This document shows, piece after piece, positions 1 to 9,174 of a stretch of 40,000 bases of DNA (the stretch's first letter is position 1; every line of letters begins with the position of its first letter). Both the position numbers and the translations under genes were made by a program. The DNA comes from Prorocentrum cordatum. Lineage: Eukaryota; Sar; Dinophyceae; Prorocentrales; Prorocentraceae. The DNA is taken from positions 7,501-47,500 of the forward strand of contig CAUYUJ010020577.1 of assembly GCA_963575745.1 (NCBI GenBank). The letters are read 5' to 3'. The notes below the pieces were generated by a model. It saw only the letters and a program-made list of their open reading frames with translations, did not search any database and was not told where the DNA came from.

Positions 1-343
1 CTGGTGTGTTGTATTGTGTGTGGTGCGTGGTGTTTTATCATACATTGTCCCGTGTGGTGTGCGTGTGTGTGTGTTGTGCGGTGTGCGTGTGCTGAGTGTG
101 TCGTGTGTGTGTTGTGTGTGTGTGTGTGTGTTGCGTGTTGTGTGTTGTGTGCGGTGTGTTCCGTGTTGTGTGTTGTGTGTGGTGTGGTGTGTGTGTGTGT
201 GTTGTGTGTTGTGTGTTGTGTGTTGTGGTGTGTTGTGATGGGTGTGGTGTGTGTGTGTGGTGTTTTATCATTTATTGTGTTTCGTGTGGTGTGCGTGTGT
301 GTTTTGTGTGGTATGCGTGTGCTGAGCGTGTTGTGTGTGTGTG

Positions 344-374
<31 letters not shown>

Positions 375-422
375 GCGTTGCGTGTTGTGTGTCGTGTGTC
401 ATGTGTGTTGTGTGTGTGTGTG

Positions 423-463
<41 letters not shown>

Positions 464-497
464 TGCCTGTGTGCATGTGTTTGCGTGTAACGGTGTA
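1..497. repeat. GT-rich low-complexity tract with a 230-bp tandem duplication
   Basis: Nearly pure GT/TG dinucleotide sequence with interruptions. A marker TGTTTTATCA followed by a similar string occurs near 31 and again near 261, so two roughly 230-bp units are arranged in tandem, ending in a clean GT run at about 427-458. Open frames here encode only Cys/Val or His/Thr and are repeat artefacts. Confidence 0.9.
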
Positions 498-735
498 GGC
501 GGTCTGGAGGCCACAACCAGATGCCCCAAACCCCCATAGGTGGACCAGGGGCCAGGGGACCCTCCAAGATAGCCCCCATTCGGCCCCAGAGGGACCAAGA
601 CGGCCCTGCCGCTCGCCAAGACGGCCCCAGATGGCCTCCAGACCGCCCGAGAAAACTCGAGATGGCCCCAGGATGGTCCCAAGATGCCTCCAAGAGGCTC
701 ACAAGAGGCTCCCAAGAGGAATTAGTTTCGCGCGT
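498..735. repeat. Degenerate GGCCCCAAGATGG-type minisatellite
   Basis: Short, imperfect units of the type GATGGCCCCAGA / CAAGACGGCC recur through this stretch. Similar C/G-rich units on the opposite strand (CTTGGGGCC) appear at 1920-2440 and 11460-11600, so this is a dispersed low-copy minisatellite family. No gene seen. Confidence 0.6.
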
Positions 736-1540
736 AGCCCGCCCGATTCTTGACGCTGCTGGCGCGCTCGCCTGCGGCCGCGACGAAAAAGTATCCCCAC
801 CAGCCGCGGCTCTCAGGGGGCAGGAAGACACCCTCCTTACCTGCCACACTGTCTGGCTCAACCTCCCGCCCTCTCCTCTCCCCCTCTTTCCTACCTCTGC
901 CGACCTCACCGATACCGAAGCCACCGCCCAGGCCGTTGCGCGCCTGGAAGGTTCATCCATGCCCTAACCCCCGTCCCCGATCGGTTCGAGCTGCTAAGGC
1001 ACCCGCTTTCAGCCGCTCGCTGCCCCCCCCACATCATGGGCAAGAACCATCATGGATCGCTCGCCCGCTGGCCGAGCTGCTACAACTGCGAGCCCTGGCC
1101 CCCCGGGGGGGCACGCGGCTGCGGCGGTGCATACTGTGTTGCGCATTGTGGTGCTGGCTGTGATGCGTACAGGCGCTGTGGTGCCGGAACCACACGGCGG
1201 GGGGGGCTTTACGTTATGCCTCCCCCTGCCACCCCGCATAGCGCCCGTCATGGCCGCGAATATTAAAGCGCTCCAGCCATTCCATCCATACGGGCTCAGC
1301 TGGCCTGATGGCCACGACTGCTTTCATGCTGACCCCGCGCCACCACGGATCACCTCGCGAGTTGACGCCCGCGGTAAGCCGAGTTTGTCCACCGTTTGTT
1401 GCCTGCTTCGCGGCGTCCGCATGGGGCGCCTTTACCTTCGTGGGACAGCTGCCGCTTCCGTGTGTTCTGGAAGCCGCCTTGTCACCCTTGCGCCGCAGCT
1501 GCTTGTGGCGCCCTACTTCCTCGTCCTTTCTCGTGAACCC
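736..1540. other. GC-rich unique-looking sequence, no gene recognised
   Basis: The segment is GC-rich with several overlapping open frames in both strands, none with a recognisable domain or a convincing start. A weak resemblance to the end of the spliced leader (TGGCTCAA near 853) is probably chance. I see no RNA gene or regulatory signal. Confidence 0.4.
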
Positions 1541-1602
1541 CTCCTCCTCCTCCTCCTCCTCCTCCTCCTCCTCCTCCTCCTCCTCCTCCTCCTCCTCCTC
1601 CT
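1541..1602. repeat. (CTC)n microsatellite
   Basis: About 20 uninterrupted CTC/TCC units. In the forward strand it reads as poly-Leu or poly-Ser depending on frame. It is of the same class as the tracts bracketing the retrotransposon at 17203 and 23855. Confidence 0.95.
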
Positions 1603-1915
1603 CTTGGTCGTTAGTTTATCGCGTGTCTCGTTCGCTTGCTGGCGCGAGGCAGGGCCGCTCTGCCATCCGCAGGAGGGCTGCGGATGGGCACCGCCTTGCG
1701 CGTGGCGATGCCCAGGATGCGCCGCCCATGAGGATCATCAGGGGGGGCACCTCGGAGGCGGGTGGCCAGGAGGTCTGGTAGTGTGGTAGTGGGCCAACGC
1801 TGCTGCTGCATTGGTGACCTGTAGAGCGACGCGTGCATCGTGAGAAGAAAACGGAAGAGAGGCCTCTGGCAACGTGGGGGCGTTCATAACATCTCCCAGA
1901 CTCCACGACCACAAC
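1603..1915. other. GC-rich spacer, nothing recognised
   Basis: No coding frame with coding-like composition, no inverted repeat longer than a few bases noticed. Confidence 0.4.
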
Positions 1916-2440
1916 TCCAATGGCCCTGCTTAGGGGTTGTTTTGGGAGTGCTCTTGGGGTTCTCTTTGGCCTCTTGAGAGCCGCTTGGGGGCTTTTCGGG
2001 CGCCTCTTGGGCCCTCCTGGGGGTCTTTTCGGGTGGGAGGGTCGACATGTCGATGGATGTTCCCCCTTTCGGGAGCCTCTTTGGGGTCTTTGGTGGGCCT
2101 ATTTAGTTCTCTTTGTGGCCTCGTTGGCGATCCTGGAGTCGTCTTGGGCCTTCTCTTGGTGGGGCCGCTTTGGCCGGTTTTCGGGCGCTTTCGGGGGCCT
2201 CTGGGACGGGGCAAAGTTGGTGACTTGCTGGGCTGTCTTCGAGCATCGGAAGTCGAAAAGGAGGACGCGAAACACATACAATAATTATATGGAAGTCGTT
2301 GATTTTTGCCTCCTGGGGCCCTCTTGGGGCCCCTTTTGGGGCCCTCCTTCGGCGTCTGCGGGCTTCTGAGGTTGTCTTCAAGGTGTATTGTGCCGTCTTG
2401 GAGCGATCTTGGGCTGTTTCATGGCCCTCTTGGAACATCT
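1916..2440. repeat. Degenerate GGGCCTCTTGGGG minisatellite
   Basis: Imperfect units built on CTTGGGGCCTCTTTGG recur with variable spacing. The family reappears at 11505-11600 and, in complement, at 545-720. Frames on both strands stay open only because stop codons are rare in this composition. Confidence 0.65.
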
Positions 2441-2864
2441 TTCGATTTGAGTTGCTGTGTGAGAACTATAAGACTTGCTCGGAGGGGACCTGACAAGGGA
2501 CAGGGGGGTGGAGCATTGTAGTCTGACCAAGGACCCCCCAGACCCTTCCAGGAACCCCACCACGACCGCCCCTCAAGGGTAGACGCGCATGATCCAGATT
2601 TAGCCGCGAAGTGCACTTTGCATTGTTTCGTGTCAGGGGTGGTGACCATGCGCGCAGCAGGCAGTATGCTGGAACCTCCGCCGCCCCTGTCTAAAACAAT
2701 GTAAAGTGCTCGCGGGGCCGACGAACATGACCTAAGACGTTGCCCCAAAGTGTATTTTGTATTGTTCAATGACAGGGATGGTGGGGGGGTTGGCATGGGT
2801 GCCAGTATGGGTTCGGATTGGCTGCCGGTCGCCTGGGGGAAGGGCTGCTTATTCATCGGGAGCA
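2441..2864. other. Spacer with two short related segments
   Basis: A segment near 2604-2650 (AAGTGCACTTTGCATTGTTT, then CAGGGGTGGTG) resembles one near 2744-2788 (AAAGTGTATTTTGTATTGTT, then CAGGGATGGTG). Between them, AAAACAATGTAAAGTGC near 2694-2710 is the inverted form of the same motif. No gene recognised. Confidence 0.45.
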
Positions 2865-2865
2865 T

Positions 2866-2964
<99 letters not shown>

Positions 2965-2965
2965 C
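2865..2965. repeat. (ACGC)n tetranucleotide microsatellite
   Basis: About 25 uninterrupted copies of the tetranucleotide CACG. Translation gives Ala-Arg-Thr-His or Cys-Val-Arg-Ala repeats, clearly artefactual. Confidence 0.97.
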
Positions 2966-3371
2966 GGAGAGGGGGGGAGGAAGCGCTCTGAAGCGCTCTA
3001 GGCCAATCGCGCCCCAGCAAAAGGCTGGTGGGACACCTGCGCGATCCTGGCCATGCCGATCCCGTGGCCAAGGCAGGAGGCCGTGTACACGGATCCTAGG
3101 GCCAGGATGTGCCTAGCCAGGGCTGGTGCAGGTGGATAGCCGATGCCCTCCTCCAAATCCCTTATGGATCGTCGCCAGGGTCCGGTTTTTTAAGGCGCCT
3201 GTTTGGAAACTGGGGGGGGATCTAGTTTTTTAGGGCGTTCTCTTTGGATTGGAGCTCGGGCGGTCCGGTTTATGAACGGCGCCCCGACGACGAGGGGGGT
3301 CCAGAAGATTGGGTCGCATCTGGAGGGGGGTCCCGTTTTGTAGGGGGGGTCGATTACTAAGGGATTTTGAG
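2966..3371. other. GC/GT-rich spacer, no gene
   Basis: Contains GGTCCGGTTTTTT-like strings near 3180-3360 that recur loosely and are similar in style to 6950-7060 (GGTCCGTCGGTTTCGG). No coding potential, no RNA gene seen. Confidence 0.4.
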
Positions 3372-3536
3372 TACAGTGCCGTTTTTCACACATGCTCCGC
3401 GTGCGGATCATGTATTAAAGATGCAGGGTTTGATATTAAAAGCAACGATGAGTTCATGCATACATTTATTCATACGTTACTCATGTATAAAAATCCAATA
3501 TGTTTAAACATCCTATGTATTAAAAACTGCCCTGTA
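3372..3536. mobile_element. AT-rich MITE-like element, family A, copy 1
   Basis: A 165-bp AT-rich island in GC-rich DNA. It starts TACAGTGCCGTTTTT and ends AAAAACTGCCCTGTA, an imperfect 15-bp terminal inverted repeat with TA at each edge. A second copy lies at 3740-3906. There is no internal coding sequence. The TA boundaries resemble Tc1/mariner-type target duplications, which is an inference from family knowledge. Confidence 0.7.
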
Positions 3537-3739
3537 TCTTCCGCCTTCCTCCCTACGCCTCCCTTCCCCCTGCCCTCCCTCGTCGGCGCGCGGGGCCTGC
3601 GGCGCGAGGGGGCGGCTGTCTGGGCAGGCGGAGGGGCGGCTGGCTTCCCTGGGAGGCGTGGGCCCTCCAGAGCTGGGCCGCGCGCAGCCGAGGACGCTTC
3701 GGGGACCGTCTCCTGCCCTGAAATCGGACTGCCTGGAGA
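3537..3739. other. GC-rich spacer between two MITE-like copies
   Basis: About 200 bp of very GC-rich sequence with no recognised product, sharply different in composition from the AT-rich elements on either side. Confidence 0.4.
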
Positions 3740-3906
3740 TACAGTGCCGTTTTTAAATCATGCTCCGCGTGCGGATCACGTATTAACATGCAGGGATTTA
3801 GTACCAAAAACAACGATGAGTTCATGCACACATCTATGCACACATTAGTAATGTATTTAACAATATCATATGTTTAAAACTCCGATGTATTAAACACTGC
3901 CCTGTA
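3740..3906. mobile_element. AT-rich MITE-like element, family A, copy 2
   Basis: Same order of motifs as the copy at 3372: TACAGTGCCGTTTTT at the start, CATGCTCCGCGTGCGGATCA next, then CAACGATGAGTTCATGCA, and CACTGCCCTGTA at the end. The copies share most positions but have small indels, so they are separate insertions or an old duplication. Confidence 0.7.
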
Positions 3907-4150
3907 GGGTCAATTGGCGGGCAAAGCACCCTGTCGTCCGAGGTGCCCGGTGCGCTCTCAGCTGTCCCCGAAGAGCCGAGGGAGAGGCTTCTTCTCAACC
4001 CTGGTCGTAGCCATAACCGCATGAGGTCTCCAGGGTTACCAGCCTCTGGTCGATAGAAGAAATCAGGCAAGGGAAGGGAAGTCGGCAAACTAGATCCGTA
4101 ACTCATGGTAAAGGATTGGCCCTCAGGGTTGAGGCCCCTCCTGTCGCAGG
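3907..4150. other. Spacer, nothing recognised
   Basis: Mixed composition, no coding frame or repeat that I can support. Confidence 0.35.
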
Positions 4151-4330
4151 CCTAGAGGTTGACACCAACACCAATATCGGCGGTGTTCCTCCACCGAGGG
4201 AAGAGGATCCCGATCTCGGTGATGGTGGTCATATTCTGACTTCCGAGGTGATCGAAACATTACCACCAACACCGAAATCGAGGATTATCTTCCCCCTGTG
4301 GAGGCACCCCCCTGTGATGGCGTTGTTCCC
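4151..4330. mobile_element. Long-arm palindromic element, family B, copy 1
   Basis: Begins CCTAGAGGTTGACACCAACACC. The first half reads through CCTCCACCGAGGGA and GATGGTGGT; the second half carries the inverse (ACCACCAACACCGA, then CTCCCTGTGGAGG equivalents), so the element folds on itself with arms of about 85 nt. The right end is eroded against the following G/GGA tract. A better preserved copy is at 6300-6489. Confidence 0.65.
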
Positions 4331-4692
4331 CCCTGGGAGGGGGGGGGGGGGGGCGAGGAGGAGGAGGAGGGAGGAGGAGAGGGGGCGAGGAGGAGGAGGA
4401 GGAGGAGGAGGAGGAGCAAGGGGGCGAGGAGGAGGAGGAGGAGGAGGAGGAGGAGGAGGAGGAGGAGGAGGAGGAGGAGGAGGAGGAGGAGGAGGAGAGA
4501 AGGGGAGGAGGAGGAGGAGGAGGAGGAGGAGGGGGGGCGAGGAGGAGGAGGAGGATGAGGAGGAGGAGGCGGAGGAAAAGGAGGAGGCGGAGGAGGAGGA
4601 GGAGGAGAGGAGGAGGAGGAGGAGGAGGAGGAGGAGGAGGAGGGGGGGGGGCGAGGAGGAGGAGGAGGAGGAGGAGGAGGAGGAGGAGGAGG
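4331..4692. repeat. (GGA)n tract with G runs
   Basis: Around 360 bp of GGA/GAG triplets with runs of 7-14 G. It reads as Glu, Gly or Arg in the forward frames and Pro/Leu/Ser in reverse. Confidence 0.95.
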
Positions 4693-4938
4693 CAGGCCTC
4701 CAATGCTGGCCTCCCTCGGGGAGGCCCGCCCCCCCCGCGGGGCCCGCCTTGCCCCGCCCGTGCACGCCGCCGCCGGGCTCCTCCGCCCCTCTTGGGCGCG
4801 GGGGAAGGAGCCCACGCTCGCTGGACAGGAGAGAGAGAGAGAGAGAGAAGCCATGCGCGTCAGCGTCAGAGGTGCGTTGGCAAGAATAATGAAACGAGCT
4901 CTGCTGCCAGAGGCGCGGCTGCGAAACAGAGGACGCGG
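4693..4938. other. Spacer with a GA dinucleotide run
   Basis: Contains CACGCTCGCTGGACAGG at about 4812 followed by a GA run at about 4828-4848. The string CGCTCGCTGGACAGG recurs at about 5087, and looser versions at about 5603 and 5831, so this is part of a local duplicated module. No gene recognised. Confidence 0.45.
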
Positions 4939-5034
4939 AGGAGGAGGAGGAGGAGGAGGAGGAGGAGGAGGAGGAGGAGGAAGAGGAGGAGGAGGAGGAG
5001 GAGGAGGAGGAGGAGGAGGAGGAGGAGGAGGATG
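4939..5034. repeat. (GGA)n microsatellite
   Basis: About 30 GGA units with one AGA interruption; ends in GATGAGG. Confidence 0.95.
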
Positions 5035-5160
5035 AGGAAACAGCAGCGGCAGACTCACTCTGATGTCCCAGTCCTGTCCCAGTCCGCGCTCGCTGGACAG
5101 GGTGAGCGTTTTTTGTTGTTCGCTGCTTTTTGCCGATCGGCGCGCCCCCCCCCCCCCTGG

Positions 5161-5512
5161 AGTAGATCTTGGCTGTTTTTGGCGCCTGTTTCGAGCAGGT
5201 GGAGCCTACCCCATGCTGGACGCGCTGCTGCGAACAGTCGCACTATCTTCGGTATCGTTTCACCGATCCCCATCCCCATCCCCATCCCCTTCGAGACCCC
5301 CACCAGATAACCACCCCAGTTGGGGATACGCCTCTCGAAACGCGAAGGGAGCGGCCTATATCCCCATCTAGGGGGGTAAATCGGCCAGTGGGGCCCGGGC
5401 CACGCCGCTGGGGATGGAGATCGGTTAAACGATGCTCTGATCTTGGCTGTTTTTGGCGCCTGCTGCGAGCAGGTGGAGCCTCCCCCATGCTGGACGCACT
5501 GCTGCAAACAGT
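5161..5512 (+). repeat. Two-copy duplicated module, about 73 bp each
   Basis: Segments 5164-5236 and 5440-5512 are nearly identical, each running from GATCTTGGCTGTTTTTGGCG through GCAGGTGGAGCCT to CTGCTGCRAACAGTCG. Between them lies a short CCCCATC run (5269-5290). The ORFs crossing them have no recognised domain. The flanks 5035-5160 and 5513-5619 show nothing further. Confidence 0.7.
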
Positions 5513-5619
5513 CGAGCGAAGCAGAGGTCCAGAGCCCGACCCCTTCCCCTTCCGCCCAATGTCGAAACGCTCACCAGCGGGTGTGCGGAGACAAGAGCAC
5601 ACGCTCGCCGGACATGGTC

Positions 5620-5820
5620 GGCGGCGCGCCGGGTGGTGGTGGTGGTGGCCTTCTCAGAATGGCGGCGGGGGCCTCTCAGAAGCCCTCGTGGCTCGTGAGG
5701 TGCTCCCTGCTTCCCTGGAGGAGGCTCAGAGCGCTCATCCGATGGCCGGCAAGGCTTCTGAGGCGCCCGCAGCCTTCTGAGAAGGTCTGCCCCTTCCCAC
5801 TTCCCCCCGGACGCGCCGCC
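5620..5820. mobile_element. GGCGGCG-terminus palindromic element, family C, copy 1
   Basis: Starts GGCGGCGCGCCGGG and ends CCCCCCGGACGCGCCGCC, an imperfect inverted repeat, with internal GGCCTTCTCAGAA and CCTTCTGAGAAGG strings. It is flanked by related copies of CACGCTCGC(C/T)GG(A/G)CAT, near 5601 and 5831, possibly a target duplication or part of the older module. Related elements: 8296-8439 and 16045-16238. Confidence 0.55.
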
Positions 5821-6299
5821 GGAGAGAAAGCACGCTCGCTGGGCATCGGGGGTGCGCGGGTGAGAACAGTTAAAATCTCGCAAAGCCCACAGGAGAATCG
5901 GTGGTCGTGCCTCCCGGGGCACTTCTGGTTGAGCCCTCAGAGCCCTCTTGGGGCACCTCGGTGGCGTGTTGGGCAGCCTAAAGGGCCGTCGTGGGTGTCT
6001 TGAAACGATCTTTTGGCGACTCGGCGCCTTCTTGGACCGCCGTCGGGGCCTCCTGGGGCCCTCTCGGCCAGCTGTAGAGCCTTCTTGGAGCCGAAGCAGT
6101 CATGCGACAAGCTCGCCGTGCTGTGCCTTCTGTCCTCTCCCATCCGATGCCATTTTTCCGTAGGCGCGCTAACGGTGTTCTTGCGAACGGCGATGTGTAG
6201 GAAAACCAATCGCAGGAAAGCGTGGTTCGTGGCCAAGCCGCTTGCAGCAACGCGTGGCTCGTGTTTTCCTACAACTCGCTGTGTCGGTTTCGTCGGAGT
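5821..6299. other. Spacer with a degenerate CTTGGGGC minisatellite
   Basis: 5930-6080 carries CCCTCTTGGGGC and CCTCCTGGGGCCC units of the dispersed family seen at 1916 and 11505. The rest has no recognised product. Confidence 0.4.
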
Positions 6300-6489
6300 C
6301 CTAGAGATTGACACCAACACCAAGATCGGCGGTGTGCCTCCACCGAGGGAAGACGATCCCGATCTCGGTGATGGTGGTAATATTCTGGCTTCCAAGGTGA
6401 CCGAAATATTACCACCAACACCGAAATCTAAGATCATCATCTCCCTGTGGAGGCAAACGCCTGTGCTGGTGTTGGTGCCAATTTCCAGG
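6300..6489. mobile_element. Long-arm palindromic element, family B, copy 2
   Basis: A 190-bp element starting CCTAGAGATTGACACCAACACC and ending GGTGTTGGTGCCAATTTCCAGG (split here: GGTGTTGGTG, CCAATTTCCAGG). The arms pair over about 85 nt each with a short centre (CTGGCTTCCAAGGTGACCG). It has no protein-coding capacity. The form suits a foldback MITE or a transcribed hairpin. Confidence 0.75.
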
Positions 6490-6594
6490 CCTCCAGTTTC
6501 GCTCGATACGCTCGCACATCTGAAGTGTAGGAAGCGCTGTTGAAGCCCCCCGTCGTGATCGTCTTTGTGCCCGCCCTCCCTCGCGCCCGTCGCC

Positions 6595-6798
6595 TCCTCC
6601 CTCCCTCCTCCCTCCTCCCTCCTCCCTCCTCCCTCCTCCCTCCTCCTCCCTCCTCCTCCTCCTCCCTCCTCCCTCCCTCCTCCTCCTCCCTCCTCCTCCC
6701 TCCTCCCTCCTCCTCCCTCCTCTTCCCTCCTCCCTCCTCCTCCCTCCCTCCTCCCTCCTCCCTCCTCCCTCCTCCCTCCTCCCCCCCCCCCCGGGCCA
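6595..6798. repeat. (CTCC)n / (CCTCCT)n pyrimidine tract
   Basis: About 190 bp of CTCC and CTCCTC units ending in a C run and GGGCCAG. It sits directly before an exon-like fragment, so it could serve as a polypyrimidine tract, but it is far longer than such tracts need to be. Confidence 0.95.
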
Positions 6799-6799
6799 G

Positions 6800-6898
6800 G
6801 CGGGCGTCGAGGTGAAGCGGCGCGAGGGCATCCGCGACGCGTTCCTCGAGGAGCAGACGGAGAAGATGGGTCCGCTGCTGCAGGCGCCCCCCGCTGGG
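6800..6898 (+). pseudogene. Exon-like fragment, unknown protein
   Basis: After CAG at 6797-6799 a short frame reads AGVEVKRREGIRDAF, then LEEQTEKMGPLLQAPP. Codons are almost all G/C-ending (GAG, GTG, AAG, CGC, ATC, TTC, CTC), unlike the repeats around it, which is what dinoflagellate coding sequence looks like. There is no start codon and no clear donor site, and I do not recognise the protein. It may be an internal exon, a relic or a chance frame. Confidence 0.35.
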
Positions 6899-7129
6899 TC
6901 GGAGGTTGATGGACCTTCTGCCCTGACACGTCGATTGGTGAATCGGCCGTTTTCGGTTCGCGAGAGGGCGTCGCGGGTGTCATTCTTGCGGGTCCAGGTC
7001 CGTCGGTTTCGGTCCTGGGCCGTTTTCACTAGAAGGGAGGTTTACTAAAGGGAGGTTTGTCCACCGCCGATTGGGGGAGCGCCGGGGGACAGCGCCGGGT
7101 GCGTCGAATAGGGGGGCGAGGACTATCGT
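6899..7129. other. Spacer, nothing recognised
   Basis: Contains a repeated AAGGGAGGTTT(A/G)CTAAAGGGAGGTTTG-type string near 7034-7056. No gene seen. Confidence 0.35.
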
Positions 7130-7280
7130 CAAGTCGGGCCTGTCCCTCTGCAGGAGGAATGATAAAAAATGGTCAAAAATAGTCAGTGGTCTATATTTTG
7201 ACTGTTTTGAACCATTTGGGAGTATTTTTGTATTATTTGTTTCGTCCAAATCCGCCTGCAGGAGGACATGCCCGACCTAC
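7130..7280. mobile_element. AT-cored MITE-like element with CTGCAGGAGGA termini, family D, copy 1
   Basis: The outer ends AAGTCGGGCCTGTCC and GGACATGCCCGACCT form an inverted repeat, each followed inward by CTGCAGGAGGA (7148-7158) or its near-palindromic partner (7256-7266). The core is AT-rich (ATTTTGACTGTTTTGAACC). GACTATCGT (7121-7129) and GACTATCAT (7281-7289) flank it as a 9-bp direct repeat with one mismatch. The 8-9 bp size suits hAT or Mutator-like insertion, by inference. A related element is at 32344-32562. Confidence 0.6.
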
Positions 7281-7289
7281 GACTATCAT

Positions 7290-7474
7290 GAGGTGACAAC
7301 GTCGGCCATGCGCAGAGGGGGTTGGGGGGAGGGGGGAGGGCTCCTCAGAAGGAGGCTGCTCCTCAGGAGGCGCGGGCCTCATCTGCAGATGTACGGCCCG
7401 CGCCCTCTGCGCGCCGCCACCAACTAGCAGCGATGCCTGTGCGGCCCCCGGATTCCTTGGGGTTCGGGGGGCGC
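7290..7474. other. GC-rich spacer
   Basis: No gene or repeat that I can support; ends at a GT run (7475-7496). Confidence 0.35.
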
Positions 7475-7503
7475 CGTGTGTGTGTGTGTGTGTGTTGATG
7501 TGT

Positions 7504-7664
7504 TCAAGAGGGGAAAAAACACAGACACAATTATTCGTCGATTCCCCAGAAAATATGGGAAAGTATGGGAATTGGGCGGGAAGACAAAATCCCAGGAAGT
7601 ATGTGAAAATATGGGGAGTATTTTTATTTGTGTGTATTTATTTGTGTGTCCCAGGGCCCCTTCA
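7504..7664. mobile_element. Dispersed short element, family E, copy 1
   Basis: About 160 bp from TCAAGAGGGGAAAAAACAC to TTTTTATTTGTGTGTATTTA and GGGCCCCTTCA. It is inserted in a GT tract: TGTGTGTG lies just upstream (7475-7496) and directly downstream (7665-7691). Copies E2 and E3 are at 8479 and 33004. No coding capacity. Confidence 0.75.
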
Positions 7665-7691
7665 TGTGTGTGTGTGTGTGTGTGTGTGTTG

Positions 7692-8295
7692 GTGGATGGG
7701 GCCCTTCGTTCGAACGGGAGCCCCCACTCAGGGTCCGACAGGTCGCACCCGTATCGTACCTTCTTGTGCCTTCATCACCTTGCCCTTCACGACCTTGCCC
7801 TTCTCCCCCTGTCCCCACTTGTTCTTTAGCCAGACTCGATACTGGATGTGTGTGTGTGTGTGAGTGTGTGTGTGTGTGTGTGCGTGGCTATCATCCTTCA
7901 GAGCGTGAATTACCTACCCTGCTTTCGCTTCCAGGCAAAACCAAGCCATACCACGCGCCTCCTCGTCAAGCGGCCTGACCAGTACAGGCTGCAATTTGGC
8001 ATCTTTCGTTATCTCTTGGAAGCGAGGGTGGTCAAAAGCGAGGTAGGTTGGTTTCCCCCTTAATCCTACGGGCCGCCTGCGGCGTCTGCACGTGCCTGTC
8101 TCCAGTCGTGCACGCCTGCCTTGTTTCTCCATCCGCCAGCCGCCAGTTGGGTGGCCCCCTGTCGGCACGCGCTCGGTGGTAATCAGCTGAGCGCATCCCG
8201 CTGATGCCCTCGCTGTGTTGGACCAGCCCGCCGCGAAACGACAAGTGTGTATGGATATCATTTTCTGGGCCACGACGCTTCCAGATATCAACCAG
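7692..8295. other. Spacer with a GT run
   Basis: A TG dinucleotide run occupies about 7847-7884. The rest is mixed-composition sequence with no recognised frame, RNA or inverted repeat. Confidence 0.4.
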
Positions 8296-8439
8296 CGATG
8301 AGCGAGGGGGGACATGAGAAGGAGAAGGCCTTCTCAGGAGGCGGCAGTACTTTTCAGAAACCCTCGTGCCTTCTGAGAAGTTTTGTTCTGCCTTTTGGGA
8401 AGACCTTCTCCTTCTCGCTTCCCCCCCTCGTTTGCCGCC
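8296..8439. mobile_element. Palindromic element, family C, copy 2
   Basis: Runs from GATGAGCGAGGGGGGACATG, through GAGAAGGCCTTCTCAGGAGG and CCTTCTGAGAAG, to CCCCCCTCGTTTGCCGCC. The order and inverted character match the element at 16045-16238; the left end is degenerate. Confidence 0.6.
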
Positions 8440-8478
8440 AGATCATGACCCCCTCGTCTTCTTTCAACGCGCCTTCAT

Positions 8479-8638
8479 TCAGGAGGGGAAAAAGCACAGA
8501 CACAATAATCGTCGATCCCCCAGAAAATAGTGGAACATATGGGAAGTGGGGGGGAAGACAAAAACCCAGAACATATGGAAACATATGGGGAATCCTTTTA
8601 TTTGTGTGTATTTATTTGTGTGTCCTTGGGCCCCTTCA
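8479..8638. mobile_element. Dispersed short element, family E, copy 2
   Basis: TCAGGAGGGGAAAAAGCAC at the left and TTTTATTTGTGTGTATTTA, then GGGCCCCTTCA, at the right. A direct repeat CCTTCATTCA occurs at 8472-8481 and 8633-8642, overlapping the element ends, and may be a 10-bp target duplication. Confidence 0.75.
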
Positions 8639-8642
8639 TTCA

Positions 8643-8974
8643 TCAGCGCACGTGCCTCGGGCCACGGTGCGCTGCCCCCTCTCTGCCGGGCCCCCCTTCC
8701 GCGGCGCCGACGGAGGAGGGGGGGACGAGTATCAGTCGCCGCGAAGCGAACGGGCTCGGAAGGAAACGGGTCGTGGGTCTCAGTCCGGAAGGAACAACAG
8801 GAACGAACGACCGTGGGTCTCGTGGGTCGTGGGTCCGCGAAGCGAACGGGTTCGGAAGTTACAGAAGGAAGAGAGCGGGTTCGGAAGGAAACGGGTTCGG
8901 AAGGAAACGAGTTTCAGTTCCCCGTTCTCAGGATCCTGGGGCCCTCCCTGGGATTGGGTGCCATCGAACAACTC
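8643..8974. repeat. Degenerate GGTTCGGAAGGAAAC minisatellite
   Basis: GGTTCGGAAGGAAACG and GCGAACGGGYTCGGAAG units recur with GTGGGTCTC inserts between about 8745 and 8915. No gene recognised in the surrounding sequence. Confidence 0.6.
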
Positions 8975-9165
8975 GGGGCTCCAGAGACGGGGTCACTGCA
9001 TGCAGACGGGGTCACTCAGAGCGCCAGATCTTGCAGGATCCTGCAGAGCCAGGGGCGCATCGACCCGGGCTGGGGCGCAGGGACCCTGCAGGATCCTGAA
9101 GGATCTTGCAGAGCCTGACTGGCCCTGGGTCTGGGCTGACCCATGGCAGTAGAGCCCCGAAGAAC
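8975..9165 (+). repeat. Dispersed CTTGCAGGATCCTGCAG module, copy 1
   Basis: GCGCCAGATCTTGCAGGATC, CTGCAGAGCCAGGG and CATCGACCCGGG recur in the same order at 37186-37412. Both copies sit at the boundary of purine-rich trinucleotide tracts. Internal CTGCAGGATCYTGCAG palindromes give short hairpins. No coding evidence. Confidence 0.7.
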
Positions 9166-9174
9166 CGTTCAGGA

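Noticed and set aside
840-866. Possible spliced leader (TGTCTGGCTCAACC)
   Set aside because: Only the last 8-9 bases resemble the leader and no element boundary is present.
4116-5310. Gly/Glu/Arg-rich and Pro/Leu-rich frames
   Set aside because: They result from GGA microsatellites; no non-repeat domain on either side.
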